Below are positions 16,147 to 24,705 of a DNA stretch of 39,990 nt, one piece after another. The position numbers and the translations under genes are program-made. Source of the DNA: Alistipes sp. (GTDB taxonomy: Bacteria; Bacteroidota; Bacteroidia; Bacteroidales; Rikenellaceae); NCBI GenBank assembly GCA_020026335.1, contig JAHHQO010000018.1, positions 1 through 39,990 on the forward strand, given 5' to 3'. Every line of letters begins with the position of its first letter. Positions within the stretch are counted from its first letter, which is position 1. The notes under the pieces were generated by a model. The model had not been told where the DNA came from. It saw only the letters and a list, made by a program, of their open reading frames with translations, and did not search any database.

Positions 16147-16386
16147 TGTGTTTTCTATTTTTTTGATGATTAATATTTCGTTGCTGTGGAAAAAGAAACG
16201 CACCGCAGGGGTGGTTTATTGTTCCCGTGTTTCGTCTCCCGGAGGGTGTTCCCCTCGATATGCACTTTTTCTTTTCGGGGGGCGCCGACTTTCTTGGAGT
16301 CGGCAGGGGAACGGCAACGGTGTCCCGAAGCCTCCTATGGGGTGGAAATCAACGCAAAGATAGATACTTCGCGGTTTGCCACCAAA
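16147..16386 (-). promoter_or_regulatory. slyD promoter and long structured leader
   Basis: TTTG (16386-16383), 20 nt, TATCTTTG (16362-16355) is a consensus promoter. The predicted leader of about 200 nt contains no ATG and no gene. It is GC-rich, with at least one clear hairpin (GCCGACT at 16284-16290 with AGTCGGC at 16298-16304). A further G/C-rich stretch around 16236-16256 could also pair. The leader may be regulatory. The 64 bp from here to the MATE stop show nothing else. Confidence 0.55.
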
Positions 16387-16450
16387 TAATTGGGGCAAAT
16401 ATTTTCATTGCGAAAACCGAATTCTTCGCGCCCTTTCGTGACGAAGTGCC

Positions 16451-17818
16451 TTATCCGCGGTTCATGACCCCGGGGTGGAGGTGGCGTTGCACCTGTTGGC
16501 GCGTGCGCAACGAGAGCATCACACCCGAACAGATGAAGCTGATGGGGAAGGCGAACCACAGTCCTGCCACGCCGAAATCGAAGATAAATCCCAGAAGGTA
16601 GCCCGCCGGAATGGCGATGGCGAAGTTGGAGATGAGCGAGATGACCATGATGACGCTCACATCCGCCAGACCGCGCAGGGCGTTGGTGAGAATAATCTGT
16701 ATGCTGTCGCCCAGCTGATAGAGCATGAGTATGGGCAACAGGATTTTCACCACCTCAATCACCGCCTCATCGGTGGTGAACATATAACCCAGCCACGACT
16801 GCGATACCAGAAGGAATCCGCACACCAGAGCCACGACCACCAGCGCGAGGTGGACGCCCGAGAGGGTGATGCGGCGCACCATGTCCCAATCGCCGGCACT
16901 CTTGTAGAAGCTGGTGCGAATGGCAACGGCGGCACCCAATCCCAGGTAGATGGTGAAGCTGATGAGCGATATGGTGATGGCAATCTGATGCGCCGCCAGC
17001 TCGAGTTTGCCAATCCAGCCCACCATGATGGCGGTGATGCAGAACGTGCCTGCTTCGAGTCCCTGTTGCAGACCGATGGGCCAGCCGATGGCGTTGAGGG
17101 TCTTCCAGCTGGCGGTGTTGATGCGGCTCAGGGCGAAGCCCTTGCGGTAGGAGCTGTACGAACGGCGGCGGAGGAAGACCGCCACGAAGAGCAGCAGCAT
17201 GAAGATGCGCGAGATGAGGGTGCTGATACCTGCACCCTGAAGTCCCAATTCGGGCAATCCCCACTTACCGTAGATGAGCAGGTAGTTGCCTGCCACGTTC
17301 AAGAGGTTGCCGGCCAGCAACACCCACATCGAAATCGAGGGGTTGGCGATGCCCTCGACAAACTGTCGGAACGAGTTGGCGAGCATCACGAAGATAATCG
17401 AGATGAGCGATATGATGTAGTAGGGGCGTATGAGCGGCATAATCTCATCGGGCTGGTTCAGCGCATCGAGATTGAGATAGACCATTATCAGAATGGAGAG
17501 CAGCAGCAGTGTGGTGGTGATGTTGGCTGCCAGACTGTTCTTGAGCCACGCACCGATGGCGATGTGCTTGCGTTGGGCGAGGTTCATGCCGATGAGGGGT
17601 GTGAGGTTGAACGAGAAGCCCGTACCCAAAATGATGAAGGCATTGACGATGTTATTGACGAACGAAGCGGCGGCCAGCTCCTCGGTGGAGTGCTGTCCGA
17701 CCATTATCGTGTCGGCAAAACCGGTGATGATGCTGCCCAGCTGGCCGATGATGATGGGAATACCCAGTGTGATGAGCGAGCGGTAGCAGGGTTTGTATGA
17801 GTCGAACGAAAAACGCAT
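16451..17818 (-). CDS. MATE family efflux transporter
   Basis: A 455-aa inner-membrane antiporter of the NorM-type MATE family, expected to export cationic drugs or metabolites using an ion gradient. About twelve hydrophobic segments occur in two similar halves. The first half begins with LITLGIPIIIGQLGSIITGFADTIMVGQ, the usual MATE opening, and the second with LNAIGWPIGLQQGLEAGTFCITAIMVGWIG, an internal repeat of it. No terminator is obvious after the stop. Upstream is a 222-nt leader with a small ORF. The substrate cannot be told. Confidence 0.93.
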   Translation of the reverse strand: MRFSFDSYKPCYRSLITLGIPIIIGQLGSIITGFADTIMVGQHSTEELAAASFVNNIVNAFIILGTGFSFNLTPLIGMNLAQRKHIAIGAWLKNSLAANITTTLLLLSILIMVYLNLDALNQPDEIMPLIRPYYIISLISIIFVMLANSFRQFVEGIANPSISMWVLLAGNLLNVAGNYLLIYGKWGLPELGLQGAGISTLISRIFMLLLFVAVFLRRRSYSSYRKGFALSRINTASWKTLNAIGWPIGLQQGLEAGTFCITAIMVGWIGKLELAAHQIAITISLISFTIYLGLGAAVAIRTSFYKSAGDWDMVRRITLSGVHLALVVVALVCGFLLVSQSWLGYMFTTDEAVIEVVKILLPILMLYQLGDSIQIILTNALRGLADVSVIMVISLISNFAIAIPAGYLLGFIFDFGVAGLWFAFPISFICSGVMLSLRTRQQVQRHLHPGVMNRG

Positions 17819-18055
17819 AATTTATGTTTGTGGGGACGGCGAGTCGCGCGAGCTTTTTTGTGAGGCTGCGGGCGAGTGACCGTCTGTGGTGAAAAATCTT
17901 GTAAACGAGTGAGTGGTGTGAGTGGCTTTGAGCAGTTTACACACCTTCGGGACCCCTTGTCGTCCAATAGACAAAGAGAATGTTGGGAATCTCCCATGAA
18001 GTGATGTGAATGTGGTTGCTCATGATGTATGATGATTTTTCGGGCGGCAAAATTA
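17819..18055 (-). promoter_or_regulatory. MATE gene promoter and leader
   Basis: A -7 box TAATTTTG (18055-18048) would start a leader of about 222 nt. It contains a 28-codon ORF. Around that ORF's stop, GGTGTG (17945-17940) can pair with CACACC (17920-17915), while GTAAAC (17940-17935) can pair with GTTTAC (17906-17901). The two stems compete. This layout resembles an attenuator, but no expression data exist. No good -33 element is seen. Confidence 0.45.
17937..18023 (-). CDS. Possible 28-aa leader peptide
   Basis: ATG at 18023 opens 28 codons ending in TAA at 17939-17937. The peptide begins MSNHIHITSWEIPN and ends YWTTRGPEGV. It starts about 20 nt after a TAATTTTG box and precedes the MATE gene. 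It has two Trp and no run of one amino acid. It may be a leader peptide or chance; codon number alone cannot decide. Confidence 0.35.
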   Translation of the reverse strand: MSNHIHITSWEIPNILFVYWTTRGPEGV

Positions 18056-18075
18056 GTAAATCGCCGTTAAAAAAC

Positions 18076-18116
18076 AAAAAGAGAGCCACTTCGGCTGAAG
18101 TCGCTCTCTTTTTTCT
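18076..18116 (-). terminator. gcvP terminator
   Basis: A stem of about 16 bp with one C-C mismatch (AAAAAGAGAGC, ACTTC and complements) has a GGCT loop and ends in a T run on the minus strand, 18 bp after the gcvP stop. Confidence 0.85.
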
Positions 18117-18133
18117 ATGCGTCGGGAGAAAGT

Positions 18134-20956
18134 CTACCAGTCGTTGCGACAGCAGAGGTTGCGGTCGCCGAAGCCGTTGTCAATCTTGGTGACATGGGGG
18201 AAGAACTTCTTTTCGCGAATCCATGCCAGGGGGAAGGCAGCCTCCTCACGCGAGTAGGGGTGTGTCCACTCGGTGCACAGCTCCACGGCGGTGTGGGGGG
18301 CATTCTTCACCACGTTGTCCTCCTTACCCACGGCAGCCTCGCACTCGCGCTTGATGGCTGTCATCGCCTCCACGAAGCGGTCCATCTCCTCCTTGGGTTC
18401 CGACTCCGTAGGCTCAATCATCAGCGTCTCGTGGACGGGGAACGAAAGGGTCGGAGCATGGAATCCGTAGTCCATGAGTCGGTGGGCGATGTCGCCGCAG
18501 TCGATGTCGTAGTCGTGCTTGAAGTGGGTGAGGTCGAGAATCAGCTCGTGACCCACACGACCCGTCTCACCCGTGTAGTAGGTGCGGAACTCCTTTTCGA
18601 GTGCCTTGGAGAGGTAGTTGGCATTCACGATGGCCATCTTGGTGGCCTGTGTGAGACCCTCCTCGCCCAACATACGGATATAGCCGTAGGTGATGGGCAG
18701 CAGCATGGCCGAACCCCACGGTGCGGAAGCCACGGCAGTGATGCCCTCCTCGCCGCCTGTCGCCACCACGGAGTGTGAGGGCAGGAAGGGACGCAGATGC
18801 TCTGCCACGCAGATGGGACCCACACCCGGACCGCCACCGCCGTGAGGCATGGCAAAGGTCTTGTGGAGGTTGAGGTGGCAGACATCGGCACCGATGTAGC
18901 CGGGATTGGTCAGACCCACCTGTGCGTTCATGTTCGCACCGTCCATGTAGACCTGTCCGCCGGCATCGTGGATAATATCGACAATCTCGCGGATGCGGCT
19001 CTCGAAAATTCCGTGGGTCGAGGGGTAGGTGACCATCAGGGCGCACAACTCCGAGGAGTACTCCTGTGCCTTCTTTTCGAGGTCTGCCACATCGATATTA
19101 CCGCGCTCGTCACAGTCGATGGTGACAATCTTCATGCCTGCCATGTGTGCCGAGGCGGGGTTGGTGCCGTGTGCCGAAGCGGGAATGAGCACCACATTGC
19201 GGTAGCCCTGTCCGCGGCTCTGGAGGTAGGCACGAATGACCATCAGACCCGAATACTCGCCTGCCGCGCCCGAATTGGGTTGCAGCGAGCAGCCTGCAAA
19301 ACCGGTGATGGTACACAAATCCTGCTCCAACTCCGAGATGAGCTGGCGGTAACCCTCCGCCTGGTCTTCGGGGACGAAGGGGTGCATATTCTGGAACTCC
19401 GCCAGTGAGAGCGGCTGCATGAGTGCCGCGGCGTTGAGCTTCATGGTGCATGAACCCAGTGAAATCATCGAGTCTGCCAGCGAGATGTCGCGGTGCTCCA
19501 GCTGCTTGATGTAGCGCATGAGAGCCGTCTCCGAACGGTAACGGTTGAAAATCGCTTCGGTGAGCAGGGGCGAGGTGCGGCGCAGGGCTTCGGGTATGGT
19601 CGATTCGGTCTTGAGTCGGGTGTGCTTGGGACGGCGTCCGCAAGCCATGGCGAAGATGCTGATGACCTCGTCAATCTCCTCCTCGGTGGTCACCTCGTCG
19701 AACGACAGACGCACGACACCCTCCTGCGGATAGTAGAAGTTGATGCCGTTTTGCAGGGCGATGGACTGAATGACCGAGGCCTCGGCCTCGACTTCGAGGG
19801 TGTCGAAGAAGTACTCGTTGGTGAGCGTGTAATCCAATGATTTGAGGGCTTCGGCCACGGTGACGGCTGCGTAGTGGGCAGTCTGTGCCGCCTTCTGCAA
19901 ACCTTCGGGACCATTGTAAACGCAGTAGAAGCCCGACATGATGGCCATGAGTGCCTGCGAGGTGCAGATGTTGGAGGTGGCCTTGTCGCGCTTGATGTGC
20001 TGCTCTCTCATCTGGAGTGCCATGCGCAGGGCGCGGTTGCCCAGACGGTCGTGCGACACACCGATGATACGGCCGGGCATGTTGCGTTTGTAGGCCTCGC
20101 GTGTGGCCATGAAACCGGCTCCCGGACCGCCGAATCCCATCGGGTTGCCCAGACGCTGTGACGAACCCACGGCGATGTCGGCTCCCCATTCGCCGGGCGA
20201 CTTGAGCAGTGCCAGCGACAGAGGGTCACACACGGCGGTAATCAGCGCGCCGGCTTCGTGGGTCTTGCGGGCGAATGCTTCGTAGTCGCGCACCTCGCCA
20301 CTCAGCGACGGGTACTGCACCACGGCACCGAACTCCTTGCCCGTAAATTCGTAGGAGTCGTATTCGCCGATGACCAACTCTATGCCGAAGGGCTCGCTTC
20401 GGGTGAGGAGTACATCGAGGGTCTGCGGAAATATATTCTGGTCGATGAACAGCTGGTTGCGTCCCTCCTTCACCGCCTCGCGCGAGCGCAGCGAGAACAT
20501 CATCGCCATGGCTTCGGCTGTGGCTGTTCCCTCGTCAAGCAGCGAGCAGTTGCCTATCTCCATGCCCGTGAGCGAGATGATGGCGGTCTGATAGTTGAGC
20601 AGGGCTTCCAGACGACCCTGCGAGATTTCTGCCTGATAGGGGGTGTATGAGGTGTACCACGAGGGATTTTCAAATACATTGCGCGATATGGCTGCCGGAA
20701 CGTGACACGGATAGTAGCCCATGCCGATGAACGAACGCAACTGGCGGTTGCGTGCGGCCAGCGCACGTATGTGTGCCGAAAATTCATATTCGCTCATGCC
20801 TTCGGGCAGAGCCAGCGGCTTCTTGAGTCGGATGGACGAGGGGATAACCTGTGCGATGAGTTCATCGACCGACTTCACGCCGATAACATCGAGCATCTCT
20901 TGCAGCTCTTCTTTGCGGGTAACGCCTATGTGGCGTGATGAGAATTTATCGAACAT
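18134..20956 (-). CDS. gcvP: Glycine dehydrogenase (decarboxylating), P protein
   Basis: The P protein of the glycine cleavage system decarboxylates glycine with pyridoxal phosphate and passes the aminomethyl group to the lipoyl arm of GcvH. At 940 aa this is the long, fused homodimeric form: an N-terminal half with IGMGYYPCHVP, WYTSYTPYQAEISQGRLE and LLDEGTATAEAM, and a C-terminal half with SMISLGSCTMKLN, SAHGTNPASAHMAGM and NLHKTFAMPHGGGGPGVG. The PLP lysine is K699. gcvT, gcvH and lpd are not in the window. It follows the nucleoside kinase at 42 bp with no clear promoter, so co-transcription is likely. Confidence 0.97.
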   Translation of the reverse strand: MFDKFSSRHIGVTRKEELQEMLDVIGVKSVDELIAQVIPSSIRLKKPLALPEGMSEYEFSAHIRALAARNRQLRSFIGMGYYPCHVPAAISRNVFENPSWYTSYTPYQAEISQGRLEALLNYQTAIISLTGMEIGNCSLLDEGTATAEAMAMMFSLRSREAVKEGRNQLFIDQNIFPQTLDVLLTRSEPFGIELVIGEYDSYEFTGKEFGAVVQYPSLSGEVRDYEAFARKTHEAGALITAVCDPLSLALLKSPGEWGADIAVGSSQRLGNPMGFGGPGAGFMATREAYKRNMPGRIIGVSHDRLGNRALRMALQMREQHIKRDKATSNICTSQALMAIMSGFYCVYNGPEGLQKAAQTAHYAAVTVAEALKSLDYTLTNEYFFDTLEVEAEASVIQSIALQNGINFYYPQEGVVRLSFDEVTTEEEIDEVISIFAMACGRRPKHTRLKTESTIPEALRRTSPLLTEAIFNRYRSETALMRYIKQLEHRDISLADSMISLGSCTMKLNAAALMQPLSLAEFQNMHPFVPEDQAEGYRQLISELEQDLCTITGFAGCSLQPNSGAAGEYSGLMVIRAYLQSRGQGYRNVVLIPASAHGTNPASAHMAGMKIVTIDCDERGNIDVADLEKKAQEYSSELCALMVTYPSTHGIFESRIREIVDIIHDAGGQVYMDGANMNAQVGLTNPGYIGADVCHLNLHKTFAMPHGGGGPGVGPICVAEHLRPFLPSHSVVATGGEEGITAVASAPWGSAMLLPITYGYIRMLGEEGLTQATKMAIVNANYLSKALEKEFRTYYTGETGRVGHELILDLTHFKHDYDIDCGDIAHRLMDYGFHAPTLSFPVHETLMIEPTESEPKEEMDRFVEAMTAIKRECEAAVGKEDNVVKNAPHTAVELCTEWTHPYSREEAAFPLAWIREKKFFPHVTKIDNGFGDRNLCCRNDW

Positions 20957-20998
20957 AATGCGTGATGTGTATAAAATAAGTAGTTGGTTGGTTACGGG

Positions 20999-22669
20999 TT
21001 AGTATTTGAAGCTGCTACCCCCGACAAATTCGCGGAGTATGGAGGTGGGCGGCACTTCGTCGGGCGGTATGGGAATGAAGTTGTCGAGGAACTTCAGCAT
21101 ACGGCGTGCTTCGTCATATTCGGGTACGGTGTCGGGCACCTGACGCAGAATGCGCTCGGCATAGGGGCGGATGACCGAAATCTCGTAGAAGAGTGACGAG
21201 TTGAGCATCACATCGGCATTCTCCTGATAGGGGAATATGTGCTTTTCCTCGCCGCGGCGGACACTCGCCCAGCGCGAAAGGGTGGCCACGGCATCGGCAC
21301 CGCGCTGGGTGTAGTCGCGTGTGAGACGGCGCAGCAGACGGTTGTCGGTGGTGGCGATGCGCGAGAGGTTGTCCATCGCCACCGATGTGAAGCACGAGAT
21401 GTAGATTTTGAACTTCAAGTGGTCGGGAATCGAGGGTGTGAGCTTGGGGTTCAGACCGTGGATTCCCTCGATGATGAGTATCGAATCCGAGGTGAGCGTC
21501 AGCGGTGCGTTGTGCCACTTGCGGCGTCCCGTCACGAAGTCGTAACGCGGAATATCGACACTCTCGCCGTCCATGAGTCGGCGCAGGTGCTCGTTGAAAA
21601 GACGCAGATCGATGGCGTCCAGCGACTCGAAGTCGTAGTCTCCGTTCGCGTCACGCGGTGTCTTCTCGCGGTCTACGAAGTAGTCGTCCAGAGAGATGAG
21701 CACGGGTTTGAGTCCCAGCACACCGAGCTGTATGCCCAGTCGCTTGGCTGAGGTGGTCTTGCCACTGCTCGAAGGGCCGGAGATGAGCACCATGCGCGTG
21801 CCCTTCTCCTCGTTGGCGCGCTTGATGGCGTCGGCCACTTCGGCGAACTTGCGCTCGTGGAAGGCCTCGGCTATCTTGATGAGTCCGCCGCCGTCACCTG
21901 CCAGAATCTTCGAGTTGAGGTCGCCCACCGTGGGCACACCCATGATTCTGACCCACGACTGATACTCCTGAAAGATGCCGAACATCTTGTCCTGATGGAC
22001 ACGGGTGTTGAGCTTCTCGGGGTGGGTGCGCAGGGGCAGTGCCAGATAGAAACCGTTGTAGTAGGGCTCGATGTCGAAGCTGTCGATGTAGCGGGTCGAG
22101 GGGGTCAGCGCACCGTAGAAGTAGCCGGCGATGCCTTCGAGGGTGTAGTAACGGCTGTACAGACGCGGACGCGTGTCGAGCAGGGCGATTTTGTCATCGT
22201 AGCCCAGACGGCTGTAAATTTCGCGCACCTCGCTGGTGAGTGCCTTCTGTCGCAGAATCGGCAGGTCGCGCTCGACCAACTCGCGCATATAGTTCTTCAT
22301 GCGGTCGCACTCCTCCTGTGTGAGGGTGGGGCAACCGTCCAATTCGCAATAGAAACCGCTCTGTCCCATCGAGTGACGGATGTGGAGTGTGTGGCCGGGG
22401 TAGAGGTCGCTGGTGACCTTCTGCAAGAGGAACCACGCCGTGCGCTGATAGACTCTGATGCCCGGAAACGAGGTGATGTCCACGAAACGTACCGTCACGG
22501 GGGTGTATATCTTGTAGCTCAGCTCCTTGATGCGGTTATTGACTTCGGCGGCAAGAAACGGATATTTGCCCTGCGGAATCTTTGCCGCGAGTTCCGAAAG
22601 GGGCGTGCCCATCTCGACCTGAAGCGGGGTATCGAGGTTGGCGCATATCACTTTTATGGTATCTGTCAT
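20999..22669 (-). CDS. Nucleoside/uridine kinase with ThrRS-like N-terminal domains
   Basis: A 556-aa soluble kinase predicted to phosphorylate a nucleoside, probably a uridine/cytidine-type substrate. The N-terminal 60 residues look like a TGS domain. Residues about 70-200 resemble the synthetase accessory (SAD) domain, with RVYQRTAWFLLQK, PGHTLHIRHSMGQSGFYCEL and LVERDLPILRQ. The kinase part starts near 290: Walker A ISGPSSSGKTTSAKRL, SLDDYFVDREKTP, DAIDLRLFNEHL and IIEGIHGLNP. The start at 22669 removes a 60-residue extension without family features. A weak -7-like TATCTTTA lies at 22754-22747. The architecture is known in Bacteroidetes and Firmicutes, but its exact substrate is uncertain. 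Confidence 0.88.
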   Translation of the reverse strand: MTDTIKVICANLDTPLQVEMGTPLSELAAKIPQGKYPFLAAEVNNRIKELSYKIYTPVTVRFVDITSFPGIRVYQRTAWFLLQKVTSDLYPGHTLHIRHSMGQSGFYCELDGCPTLTQEECDRMKNYMRELVERDLPILRQKALTSEVREIYSRLGYDDKIALLDTRPRLYSRYYTLEGIAGYFYGALTPSTRYIDSFDIEPYYNGFYLALPLRTHPEKLNTRVHQDKMFGIFQEYQSWVRIMGVPTVGDLNSKILAGDGGGLIKIAEAFHERKFAEVADAIKRANEEKGTRMVLISGPSSSGKTTSAKRLGIQLGVLGLKPVLISLDDYFVDREKTPRDANGDYDFESLDAIDLRLFNEHLRRLMDGESVDIPRYDFVTGRRKWHNAPLTLTSDSILIIEGIHGLNPKLTPSIPDHLKFKIYISCFTSVAMDNLSRIATTDNRLLRRLTRDYTQRGADAVATLSRWASVRRGEEKHIFPYQENADVMLNSSLFYEISVIRPYAERILRQVPDTVPEYDEARRMLKFLDNFIPIPPDEVPPTSILREFVGGSSFKY

Positions 22670-22926
22670 AATCTTCCTGGTTCGGCTAAATAATAGTGGT
22701 GAGAAGCTCCTCCCGCCCGATGTCGGGCGACGGGGGCTTTCCCGTGTAAAGATAACTTTTTTATCACGAAGTTCTACATTCGGAGAGTAAATAAATTTCC
22801 TTGAAAACGAAATCCGCGACTCCAATGGCGCGAAAAGCAACAGTGACAATAAAAATACCTGATGATAATGAACTATGGTAGGAGAAAAAATTGTAATTTT
22901 GAAGGCAAAATCAAACAGATGAGACT
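22670..22926. promoter_or_regulatory. Divergent promoter region, nucleoside kinase and nucleotidase
   Basis: On the plus strand TAATTTTG (22894-22901) lies 25 bp before the nucleotidase ATG. On the minus strand TATCTTTA (22754-22747) is one mismatch from the -7 consensus. Neither has a clear TTTG at the proper distance. Nothing else is seen in these 257 bp. Confidence 0.45.
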
Positions 22927-24378
22927 ATGAAATGGAGTTTTAAGATTATTCTTCTGGTGCTGTGTCTGGCGATGCTGGGTTGTCTCTACAACAATAGTTT
23001 CAGAGAGCAGACCGTGGTGATTCTGGCCACCAACGACATGCACGCCAACATCAAGAATTTCCCCAAACTGGCTGCGGCTGTCAAGGCGTGCCGCGATACC
23101 ACCGACAAGGTGCTGTTGCTCGATGCCGGCGACCGCTGGACGGGCGATGCCTATGTCGATATGGCCGATGAGGCAGGTATGCCCATCATCGAACTGATGA
23201 ACAAACTGGGCTACGATGCCGCCACACTCGGCAACCACGAGTTTGACCACGGTCAGGCTCATCTGGGCAAGGTCATCGGCAAGATGGATTGCGAGGTGAT
23301 TTGTGCCAATGCCGTGAGCGATACCTGCACTTTCCCCGTGCTGAAGCCCTGCGACATTTTCAAGGTGGGTAACCTCAAGGTGGGTATCGTGGGTGCGGTG
23401 ACCAACTACGAGGGTGGCGACCACCCCGCAGGTCATGCCTCTTCGTTTGTGGGCGTTCGCTTCCCCGACCCGCAGGAGATGTCGATGAAATACGGACGCG
23501 AATTGCGCGACAAGTGCGACATCATGCTGTTGGTGTCTCACATGGGTGACGACCGCGATGCCGAACTGCTGAACAAGTATGACGGTTACGATGCCATTAT
23601 CGGCGGACATACCCACGTGGAGATTGACACCGTCATCAACGGAACACTCCTTACCCAGGCCTACAAGCGTCTGAAGAATGTGGGTGTGACCAAGATTCAC
23701 ATGAAGGGCAAGACGGTCGAGAGCATCGAATTCGACAATTATCCTCTGGAGAACTACGCCGACGATGCGGAGTTTGCCGGTGAGGTAGCCAAATACATGA
23801 GCGACCCCGAGCTGGGCAAGGCTGTGGGTAACTTCGACACAGATGCCGACAAGGTAGGTTTGGCCAACTGGATGGCGGAGGAGATTCGTCAGGAGGTGAA
23901 GGCCGACATTGGTATGTACCACTTCGGTGGCGTGCGTCTGGACGGCTTGCGCAAGGGTGAGGTGAAGTTTGCCGACCTCTACAATCTGGAGCCTTTCGGA
24001 ACAACCATCTGTGTGATGACCATGGACAGAGACGCCCTCCGCAAGATGATTATCTCGAAGTATAACGACCCCGTGAATGCCAAGGAGGCACACCGCATCG
24101 ACCTCTTCTCGACAGTGCCTTATATCATATATGTGGACAAGCAGGACATGGCCCGCGATGTGCAGTTCCCCGGCCTTCGCAACAAGAAGTACGAGGTGGC
24201 TGTTCCCGACTATGTTTTCAAGACTTATCACGACATGGATTACACCTCGAGCAAGCAGTTTGACGAGCGCATCTCCAACATTCTGATTCGCCGTCTGCAA
24301 AACTACGGCAACTACACGCCCGACAATGTGTTGCGCCAGCAGGTCGATCGCGAGAAGTTCTGTAAGGACGAGAAATAA
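22927..24378 (+). CDS. 5'-nucleotidase/UshA-family metallophosphatase lipoprotein
   Basis: A 483-aa exported enzyme, expected to hydrolyse nucleotides or cyclic nucleotides outside the cytoplasm. A hydrophobic N-terminus ends at C19 (AMLGC), a probable lipoprotein cleavage site with Met rather than Leu at -3. The metallophosphoesterase motifs are complete: TNDMHAN (36-42), DAGDRWTGDAY, TLGNHEFDHG, LLVSHMGDD and IGGHTHVE. The C-terminal 5'-nucleotidase domain follows, with NWMAEEIRQEVKADIGMYHFGGVRLDGLRKGEV and LYNLEPFGT. Both domains are whole. It has its own promoter and terminator. Exact substrate is not assignable. Confidence 0.92.
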   Translation: MKWSFKIILLVLCLAMLGCLYNNSFREQTVVILATNDMHANIKNFPKLAAAVKACRDTTDKVLLLDAGDRWTGDAYVDMADEAGMPIIELMNKLGYDAATLGNHEFDHGQAHLGKVIGKMDCEVICANAVSDTCTFPVLKPCDIFKVGNLKVGIVGAVTNYEGGDHPAGHASSFVGVRFPDPQEMSMKYGRELRDKCDIMLLVSHMGDDRDAELLNKYDGYDAIIGGHTHVEIDTVINGTLLTQAYKRLKNVGVTKIHMKGKTVESIEFDNYPLENYADDAEFAGEVAKYMSDPELGKAVGNFDTDADKVGLANWMAEEIRQEVKADIGMYHFGGVRLDGLRKGEVKFADLYNLEPFGTTICVMTMDRDALRKMIISKYNDPVNAKEAHRIDLFSTVPYIIYVDKQDMARDVQFPGLRNKKYEVAVPDYVFKTYHDMDYTSSKQFDERISNILIRRLQNYGNYTPDNVLRQQVDREKFCKDEK

Positions 24379-24406
24379 GTGACGGCTTCCCACCCGTGAC
24401 AGATTG

Positions 24407-24437
24407 AGCACCTTCCGCTGCGGAGGGTGCTTTTTTT
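24407..24437 (+). terminator. Nucleotidase gene terminator
   Basis: A 10-bp stem (GCACCTTCCG with CGGAGGGTGC, one G-T pair) with a CTG loop and T7. The following 100 bp are G-rich, with G4-G6 runs at 24449, 24459, 24473 and 24494, and hold no gene. Confidence 0.87.
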
Positions 24438-24577
24438 GTGGCTATGTCGGGGTGCTGAGGGGACGGACTTGCGGGGGGCGGTGATGCTTTGGCGGGGTCG
24501 GAGGTGTCGCGAAGTGTTGGGCTGCGGTGGCTTTCTGAGAAAAAAACGGCTCTAAAGTGCTGAATTTTAGTCGGTTT

Positions 24578-24705
24578 TTTGCAAATTCCCGAAAAAGTAG
24601 TACCTTTGTGCCGCTTATCGTGCGTGCGCGTTGCGTCGCGCGAGGAGTAAAACTTTATTTATTAATCATTTAACGAGCGATTGTATCGCACAATTTTTCC
24701 ACAAT
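24578..24705 (+). promoter_or_regulatory. rpsA promoter and leader
   Basis: TTTG (24578-24581), 19 nt, TACCTTTG (24601-24608) is a strong consensus promoter. The leader of about 92 nt has two hairpins: GCGCG/CGCGC near 24627-24642 and GCGAT-TGT-ATCGC at 24677-24689, the second 17 nt before the ATG. This is a plausible site for self-control by S1. Confidence 0.75.

Noticed and set aside
16475..17800. 441-aa plus-strand frame opposite the MATE gene
   Set aside because: A shadow frame rich in Asp, Glu, His and Gln; the minus strand clearly encodes a twelve-helix MATE protein.
22873..24411. 512-aa minus-strand frame opposite the nucleotidase gene
   Set aside because: Shadow of a real metallophosphatase; no conserved motifs on this strand.
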